NCBI GenBank assembly: GCA_041627895.1
Contig: JBFKQC010000042.1
Coordinates: forward strand, 1-34,807
Source of the DNA: JBFKQC01 sp041627895
GTDB taxonomy: Bacteria; Pseudomonadota; Alphaproteobacteria; Rhodobacterales; Rhodobacteraceae
DNA: 34,807 bases
Direction: 5' to 3'
Shown: piece after piece, positions 30,053 to 34,807 of the stretch
How positions within the stretch are numbered: the stretch's first letter is position 1
Layout of the letters: each line of letters starts with the position of its first letter
Notes under the pieces: model-generated
What the model was told of the DNA's origin: nothing
The model's database searches: none
What the model saw: only the letters and a program-made list of their open reading frames with translations
Position numbers and translations under genes: made by a program

Positions 30053-32268
30053 CGCGGCACCCCGGGCAGTGCTACGGCCCGCGGCCATCGGCGCATCGCC
30101 ACCGACAGAAGCGCCGGCAGCAGGACCAGGTCGCAGATCAGCGCGACCACGAAGACGACGATGGACAGCTGCGCGAAATGCACCAGCGACGGCATGGTCG
30201 ACATCAGCGCGCCGACCGACCCGGCGATCAGCACCAGGCTCGAAATCACCAGCGCGGGCGAAACCTCGGCCACCGCGGTGCATAGCGCGGCGTCGTCCAG
30301 CCGGCCGGTCCTTGCCGCGACGATGCGCAGCCGGTTCAGCACATGCACCGTGTCGTCGATGGCGATGCCGAAGGCGATGGTCAGCGCCACGCCGCCGGCA
30401 AAGCTCATGCCCAGCCCGGACAGGTACAGGTAGCTGCCGAGGATCGTCACCGGGATCGCGTTCGGCACCATCGCGATGGCGCCGACCAGCAGGCTTTTGC
30501 GCCACGCCGCGATCAGCGCGCCCGAGGCGAGGATCGCGACCACGAAGCAAAGCCCGAACGCGCGCAGCATCTCTTCGCTGACCCTGGCCGAAACCGCGAT
30601 CAGCCCGGTGGCCCCGGCGTCCGCGGCATCGTGCCCGCGCGCCGCCAGCCCGCCGCGCAGCGCAAGGTCCAGCCGGGCGATGTCGTCCCGCGCCTCGAGC
30701 GACGAGCGGTAGGGGTAAAGCACCGTGACCAGCGCCGTCGCTCCGTCGGCAGAGCGGAACCGCTGCCGCGCGGCGTCCGGGATGTCCTCGGGGCGCAGCG
30801 CCGCGTCGCCGGGTTCCAGCGCGATCACGCGGCTGCGCCCGGCGGCCTCGCGCAGGATCTCGGTCGCGGCCTGCAAGCGGTCCGGCGGGTCGGCAGGCAG
30901 CGGGAACTGGATCGTGCCGACCGGGGTCAGCCGCTCCTCGATCCGGCGGATGGCAGCCATCACCTGGTCCCGTTCCGACAGGCCCTCGAACAGCGAGAAC
31001 GAGGTCGGCACCTGGATGTGCAGCGCCGCGGTGACGACGGCGACGGCCAGCCCCGCGGCCGAAATCGCGCCCCGGCGCCTGACCGCCAGCCGGGCCAGCG
31101 CGCCCGCCCGCCACGGGACCGCGCGCCTTGCCCCGAGGCGGCGCGCCAGCACGGCCGCGCCGTCGCGCCCGGCCAGCGTGGCCGCGGCCAGCGGCACCGC
31201 GCAGAACACCGCGGCGAAGGCGACGAGCGGCGCGAAGGCGCCGGCAAAGCCCAGTTGCCGGATCATCAGCGCCGGCGACAGCGTCAGGCTGCCCAGCGCG
31301 ATCCCGGTGGTGGCCGCCGCCAGCGCAGCCGCCGGCACCACCCGCCGCACGGCATCGCCGACCGGCGCGGGATGCCCGGCCTCGGCCCTGGCGTGCACCT
31401 CCAGGCTCAGATGCACCGACGCGGCAAGCGCGACGACGAGGATCAGCGTCGGCATGGCGATGGTCACGACGTTGATCTCGAACCCCAACAGCACCATCGT
31501 GCCCAGCGACCAGATCAGCGCGGTGATCGCCGCGAAGGCCGCCACAAGCCCGATCCGCACGCTGCCGATCGCGGCCATCCCGACCGCGGTGCCCAGGGCC
31601 ATGCCCACTAGGCTGAGCAGCACGACCTGCTGCACCAGCTTCTCGGTGACGCGCGACCGGACCACCGGGAACCCGGCGATCTCGATCCGGGCGGTGCGCG
31701 GGCCGAGCATCGCCTCGGCCAGCGCCTCGACACGGCCCAGGAACGCGGTGCGCGCGGCGTGGTCCTCGCTGAGCCCGGGCGCCGAGACCAGCAGCAGCAC
31801 CGCGCCGCGGTCGCGCGACAGGAAGGCCGCGGTCTCTTGCACCTCGTCGGGCAGCGCGCTCATCCGGGCGGGCAGGTCGGGCGCCTGCCAGTTGGCCTGC
31901 AGGAACGGGCAGTCCGGGCGCCGCGCCGCCTCTGCGTGGCAATAGGCGAAGGGCGACAGCACGCCGCCGACCTCGTCCAGGAACTGCACCTCCAGCACGA
32001 AATCGGCCAGCGCCGCCAGCGTGTCCGGGTCCGCGAAGTCGGGCGCCTCGGCATAGACCAGCACGTCGTTGCCGTCGTTCGGGAAGGTGTCGAGATAGGC
32101 CTGGTAGCGGCGATACGCCGCGGACCGGCTTTCGAAGGCGGTCAGCAGCCGGTCGTTGAACTCGACCGTCGAAATCGCCGCGGCGAAGAACAGGTCGGCC
32201 GCGATCATCGCGGCCCAGGCCAGGGCGAGCGTCAGGCGCGTGCCGCGGGGGCCGGTAGGTGTCGCCAT
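30049..32268 (-). CDS. RND-superfamily (MMPL type) transporter
   Basis: The 739-residue inner-membrane protein has the two-fold RND layout. One helix near residues 11-33 is followed by a periplasmic loop (34-205) and a membrane bundle (about 206-370); a second helix, a second loop, and a final bundle from about 555 to the end follow. The motif FGIAIDDTVHVLNRLR in the last bundle has the paired Asp residues used in proton relay. The loop sequences NDRLLTAFESRSAAYRRY and GGVLSPFAYCHAEA fit the MMPL/HpnN group, which export lipids, rather than the multidrug AcrB group, whose loops are longer. The ATG at 32268 has GGGGAAA upstream. It is divergent from the AlkB-like gene, with 180 bases between, and ends in an ATGA overlap with the carbamoyltransferase. 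It is likely to export the product of this cluster. Confidence 0.85.
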   Translation of the reverse strand: MATPTGPRGTRLTLALAWAAMIAADLFFAAAISTVEFNDRLLTAFESRSAAYRRYQAYLDTFPNDGNDVLVYAEAPDFADPDTLAALADFVLEVQFLDEVGGVLSPFAYCHAEAARRPDCPFLQANWQAPDLPARMSALPDEVQETAAFLSRDRGAVLLLVSAPGLSEDHAARTAFLGRVEALAEAMLGPRTARIEIAGFPVVRSRVTEKLVQQVVLLSLVGMALGTAVGMAAIGSVRIGLVAAFAAITALIWSLGTMVLLGFEINVVTIAMPTLILVVALAASVHLSLEVHARAEAGHPAPVGDAVRRVVPAAALAAATTGIALGSLTLSPALMIRQLGFAGAFAPLVAFAAVFCAVPLAAATLAGRDGAAVLARRLGARRAVPWRAGALARLAVRRRGAISAAGLAVAVVTAALHIQVPTSFSLFEGLSERDQVMAAIRRIEERLTPVGTIQFPLPADPPDRLQAATEILREAAGRSRVIALEPGDAALRPEDIPDAARQRFRSADGATALVTVLYPYRSSLEARDDIARLDLALRGGLAARGHDAADAGATGLIAVSARVSEEMLRAFGLCFVVAILASGALIAAWRKSLLVGAIAMVPNAIPVTILGSYLYLSGLGMSFAGGVALTIAFGIAIDDTVHVLNRLRIVAARTGRLDDAALCTAVAEVSPALVISSLVLIAGSVGALMSTMPSLVHFAQLSIVVFVVALICDLVLLPALLSVAMRRWPRAVALPGVPR

Positions 32269-32448
32269 CGCTTTCCCCTGCACCGTCGGTCGGCGGCCGC
32301 GCGGGCAGGCGGGCCGGGCGCGGTCTGTCCATCTATAGCGAAGCGCCGGCACGCCACCAACCGCAAGCGCGGCCGAAAGAACTGGACTTCGACCTGCCGA
32401 CCGTGTCCAATCCGCACGGCTTCGACGGCAAGCGAGAGGCCGCGCGCG

Positions 32449-33567
32449 ATGGCAGAGGCGAATACCGACCCGGGGCGCACCCGGCGGCTGCCGGTCCGGC
32501 AGGCGGTGCCGTTCTGGCTGGCCGTCGTGATGCCGGCCTCGGTGCTGCTGGCGGCCTGGCTGGGCGGGCTGTGGCTGATCGCGGTGCCGGTGCTGACATG
32601 GGCCGCGACGATGCTGCTGGATCTGGCGCTCGGCGACACGTCGGCCAATCTCGACCCCGACACCGACGCGCGCGAGCTGTACTGGTACACGCTCGTCACG
32701 CGGCTCTGGCTGCCGATCCAGCTTGGGCTGATCTTCGGCCTGCTCTGGTGGGTCGGCCACGGCGCGCGGTTCTCCACCGCCGAGGCGCTGGTGCTGTTCG
32801 CCGGCGTCGGGCTGGTCACCGGGACCGTCGGGATCAACTTCAGCCACGAACTGATGCACCAGCCCGGCCGGGGCGAGCGGCTGCTTGGCGACTTGCTGGC
32901 CTGCTCGGTGCTGTACGGGCATTTCCGCTCGTCGCATCTGCATGTCCACCACGTGCACGTCGCCACGCCCGGCGATCCGGCGACGGCGCGGTTCGACGAG
33001 CCGTTCTACGGCTTTCTCGTGCGGGCGCTGGCCGGCAGCTTCCGCAAGGGCCTCGGCGCCGAGGCCGCGCGGCTTGCGCGCCGCGGGCTGCCGGCATGGC
33101 ACGGGTCCAACCCGTTCTGGCGCTACGCGGTGTTTCAGGCCGGCTTTCTGGCGGCGGCCTGGGCGGTTGCCGGCTGGTTCGGCGTGGCGCTGTTCGCGTT
33201 GCAGGCAGCCGTCGCGGTGTTCGAGCTGGAACTGGTCGGCTACGTCGAGCATTACGGGCTGACCCGCCGGCAGCGGGCCGATGGCGGGTGGGAACCGGTC
33301 CGCCCCTGCCACAGCTGGAACTCGGCCAAGACCGTGTCGAACTGGCTGCTGATCAACCTCCAGCGCCATTCCGACCACCATTACAAGCCCGCGCGGCGCT
33401 TTCCGCTGTTGCAGGACCGGCCCGGCGGCGAGGCGCCGCAACTGCCGTTCAGCTATTCGGCGATGTCGGTGCTGGCGCTGGTGCCGCCGCTCTGGCGGCG
33501 CGTGATGAACCCGCGGGTCGAGGAATGGCGGCGGCATTTCTATCCCGGGATCCGCGATTGGGCGTGA
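32449..33567 (+). CDS. AlkB-type membrane di-iron hydroxylase (alkane 1-monooxygenase family)
   Basis: Integral-membrane non-haem di-iron oxygenase expected to hydroxylate the terminal carbon of an alkane or fatty acyl chain, using electrons from rubredoxin. The 372-residue protein has four to six membrane helices and all histidine boxes of AlkB: HELMH (133-137), HLHVHH (163-168, within HVATPGDPATAR), the signature EHYG (267-270, in VGYVEHYGLTR) and LQRHSDHH (304-311). PCHSWNSAK precedes the last box. I chose ATG 32449, with GAGAGG upstream, over an open frame running back to 31759. No rubredoxin gene is in the window. Context with a carbamoyltransferase, an RND exporter and a CFAS-like protein suggests a role in tailoring a lipid rather than growth on alkanes. 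The next gene starts in a GTGA overlap. Confidence 0.92.
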   Translation: MAEANTDPGRTRRLPVRQAVPFWLAVVMPASVLLAAWLGGLWLIAVPVLTWAATMLLDLALGDTSANLDPDTDARELYWYTLVTRLWLPIQLGLIFGLLWWVGHGARFSTAEALVLFAGVGLVTGTVGINFSHELMHQPGRGERLLGDLLACSVLYGHFRSSHLHVHHVHVATPGDPATARFDEPFYGFLVRALAGSFRKGLGAEAARLARRGLPAWHGSNPFWRYAVFQAGFLAAAWAVAGWFGVALFALQAAVAVFELELVGYVEHYGLTRRQRADGGWEPVRPCHSWNSAKTVSNWLLINLQRHSDHHYKPARRFPLLQDRPGGEAPQLPFSYSAMSVLALVPPLWRRVMNPRVEEWRRHFYPGIRDWA

Positions 33568-34580
33568 ACCGGCCGCCGTCCGTGGTGCACGTGCATGTCG
33601 AGTGCCGTCCCCTGCGCCCGCATTTCGACGCCCGGCTGGGCCGGCTGGGGCCGCTGGTGCCGCGTGCCGTCGCCAATCGCTTCATCCACCGCAACTTCCT
33701 GCCGAACAACCTGCTGCGGGCGCTGGCGCGGCGCGGCCGCATCGCGCTCCGGACCCATGTGCTGGCGTTCCGCGATCGCTACGGCGCCGCCGATGCAGGC
33801 GCCGTGCCGCCCGCCGACGTCTGGCTGTTCTCGCTGCAGAACTGGCAGCACGCGCCGGCCTTCGCGCCGGACTTCTTCGCCGCGCTCGCGGACCGGGCCG
33901 CGCGCCACGGGGTGCGGATGGTCAATGCCTGTTCCCATGTCGACGACGGCCCGGCGCCCGGCGCGGCCGAGGTCGGCTATCCCTGCATCGCCAAGCTGCG
34001 CGGCAACGGCATGGTCAGCCCGGACGACCCGGGCTCTTACGCGATCCTCGCCGGACCTGGGGACGAGGCCGCCTGGCGGCAAGCCGCCGCCAGCCCGCAG
34101 GATTTCGCCGTGCATCCCTGGCTGGCGGACCGGCGCAGCGATCCGGCGGGCGGGCGCCACGTCGTCGAACGCTGGATCGTGATCGGCGACGACCTGACGG
34201 TCGGCACCCGGGTCTCGCGCGAGCCGATCGTCAAGCAGACGAACTCGGTCACGTCCTACCGGCGCGATGCGGCCGCACCCGGCGCCGGGGACGAGTACGA
34301 CCTGTTGCGCGGACTGCTCGACGGCGGGCTGGGCAGCGCCGGCAGCCTGCCGCTGTCGTTCCAGTACCACGACGACCCTGCCTTCTGGGACCGGCGCCGC
34401 GACATGCTGCGCGGCCTGCGCGACCGGACCGGGTTCTGCCTGGGCAGCGTCGACGCGGTCGAGACGGCGGCGGACGGGCCGGTGATCATCGACTGGAACG
34501 AGCACACCTTCGAGGCGGCGCACCCGGACCTTGCCGCGATCTGGGCCGAGCGGTTGTTTCGGCTGATCGCGGCGCGATAG
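33564..34580 (+). CDS. Probable ATP-grasp-type protein of unknown function
   Basis: The 338-residue cytoplasmic protein starts with a GTG at 33564 that overlaps the AlkB stop (GTGA). I do not recognise a named family. Several segments fit an ATP-grasp fold by eye: YPCIAKLRGNGMV (lysine that binds ATP), RHVVERWIVIGDDLTVG, and near the C-terminus LGSVDAVETAADGPVIIDWN, which matches the metal-binding D...N pattern seen in RimK-like ligases. The N-terminal part (about 1-100) has no known match and includes HVHVECRPLRPHFD. If an ATP-grasp ligase, it would join a carboxylate to an amine or another carboxylate at the cost of ATP. Tight coupling to the AlkB gene means it probably acts on the hydroxylated or oxidised product. 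This is inference. Confidence 0.6.
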   Translation: MNRPPSVVHVHVECRPLRPHFDARLGRLGPLVPRAVANRFIHRNFLPNNLLRALARRGRIALRTHVLAFRDRYGAADAGAVPPADVWLFSLQNWQHAPAFAPDFFAALADRAARHGVRMVNACSHVDDGPAPGAAEVGYPCIAKLRGNGMVSPDDPGSYAILAGPGDEAAWRQAAASPQDFAVHPWLADRRSDPAGGRHVVERWIVIGDDLTVGTRVSREPIVKQTNSVTSYRRDAAAPGAGDEYDLLRGLLDGGLGSAGSLPLSFQYHDDPAFWDRRRDMLRGLRDRTGFCLGSVDAVETAADGPVIIDWNEHTFEAAHPDLAAIWAERLFRLIAAR

Positions 34581-34582
34581 CG

Positions 34583-34642
34583 CCGGGGCGGGCCGGGCGC
34601 AGGCGGGCAGGGCGCAGGCGGGCCGGGCGCAAGCGGGCCGCC
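34583..34642. repeat. Short G+C-rich tandem repeats at the right edge
   Basis: GGCCGGGCGCAGGCGGG (34591-34607) recurs 30 bases on with one change, AAGCGGG for AGGCGGG (34621-34637), and part of it (GGGCGCAGGCGGG) also occurs between them. The repeats start right after the stop of the ATP-grasp-like gene and end where the CotH-like sequence begins. They have the look of a recombination or slippage site. Confidence 0.7.
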
Positions 34643-34807
34643 CGCTGGTCGCAAGAAAATGACGGATACTGGACGCGGGCCAGTGATTACAACATCTTTC
34701 GCGACGCGCAAGGCAAGTTCCATATCATTCCGCACGATATGAACGAAGCGTTTCACGGCAGCCGTCCGCGGCGAGCCGGTGGTCGGGGCGGCTTCGGCCC
34801 GCCCGCC
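34643..34807 (+). pseudogene. N-terminally truncated CotH kinase fragment, running off the window
   Basis: The frame that starts CGC TGG TCG reads as a piece of a CotH-type protein kinase domain: DGYWTRASDYNIFRD, GKFHIIPHDMNEAF (the segment with the metal-binding Asp) and a Gly/Pro-rich GRGGFGPP tail. CotH kinases are secreted or spore-coat-type kinases; some bacterial homologues have this Gly/Pro insert. No start codon or signal peptide precedes the fragment: it emerges straight from the tandem repeats at 34583-34642, and conserved sequence begins near 34658. Its G+C is about 50-55%, far below its neighbours. The rest lies past the window. It could be a remnant of a gene broken by recombination, a piece of transferred DNA, or an assembly joint. 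Confidence 0.6.

Noticed and set aside
32269..33537. N-terminal extension of the RND transporter frame, opposite the AlkB gene.
   Set aside because: The ATG at 32268 has a good ribosome site and begins the first membrane helix. The extension is low-complexity and lies antisense to AlkB histidine boxes.

Overview
The window is about 71% G+C by eye and reads as chromosome of an alphaproteobacterium of the Rhodobacterales (Paracoccaceae or Roseobacter type). The main grounds are the gene order rnd-kdsD-lptC-lptA-lptB-hpf-ptsN, a short DEDDy ribonuclease D without HRDC domain, a GT14/DUF5928-type glycosyltransferase, and dense packing with ATGA, GTGA and TTGA stop/start overlaps. I saw no tRNA, rRNA, insertion sequence, integrase or CRISPR array.

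Layout. (1) 1-8288, plus strand: the end of an unidentified gene, then galU and galE (UDP-glucose and UDP-galactose supply). A terminator and a hairpin-rich spacer follow, then a four-gene run: a GT4 glycosyltransferase, a GT2-like glycosyltransferase, a GT14-type glycosyltransferase with a large C-terminal domain, and a two-part sulfotransferase. Together these look like synthesis and sulfation of a surface polysaccharide. (2) 8356-13191, minus strand: ribonuclease D, arabinose-5-phosphate isomerase, LptC, LptA and LptB (Kdo and LPS transport), then hibernation factor Hpf and the nitrogen-PTS protein PtsN. Upstream of rnd lies an array of sixteen 8-bp units (13389-13516). (3) 13596-16043: gntK and idnO (minus) facing away from idnD (plus), a complete L-idonate to 6-phosphogluconate route. 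(4) 16079-18534: a soluble histidine kinase and two receiver proteins with helical tails. (5) 18904-24806: tamA and tamB, overlapping by four bases. (6) 24872-34580: an accessory cluster with no textbook counterpart known to me. It holds a small exported protein, a cyclopropane-fatty-acid-synthase-like methyltransferase, a ferritin-like di-iron protein, a FabD-like acyltransferase with an altered active site, a NodU/TobZ-type carbamoyltransferase, an RND/MMPL exporter, an AlkB-type hydroxylase and a probable ATP-grasp protein. (7) 34581-34807: a tandem-repeat seam followed by an N-terminally truncated CotH kinase fragment of lower G+C.

How the parts may work together. Regions 1, 2 and 5 all build the outer envelope: sugar nucleotides, glycan assembly and sulfation, Kdo, LPS transport, and outer-membrane protein or phospholipid handling. 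Region 6 is the best candidate for an undescribed system. Its enzyme set (cyclopropanation, two di-iron oxygenase-type proteins, acyl transfer, O-carbamoylation, ATP-dependent ligation, export) would suit making and exporting a hydroxylated, carbamoylated lipid. This is inference from gene families and neighbourhood; no ketosynthase or carrier protein is visible in the window.
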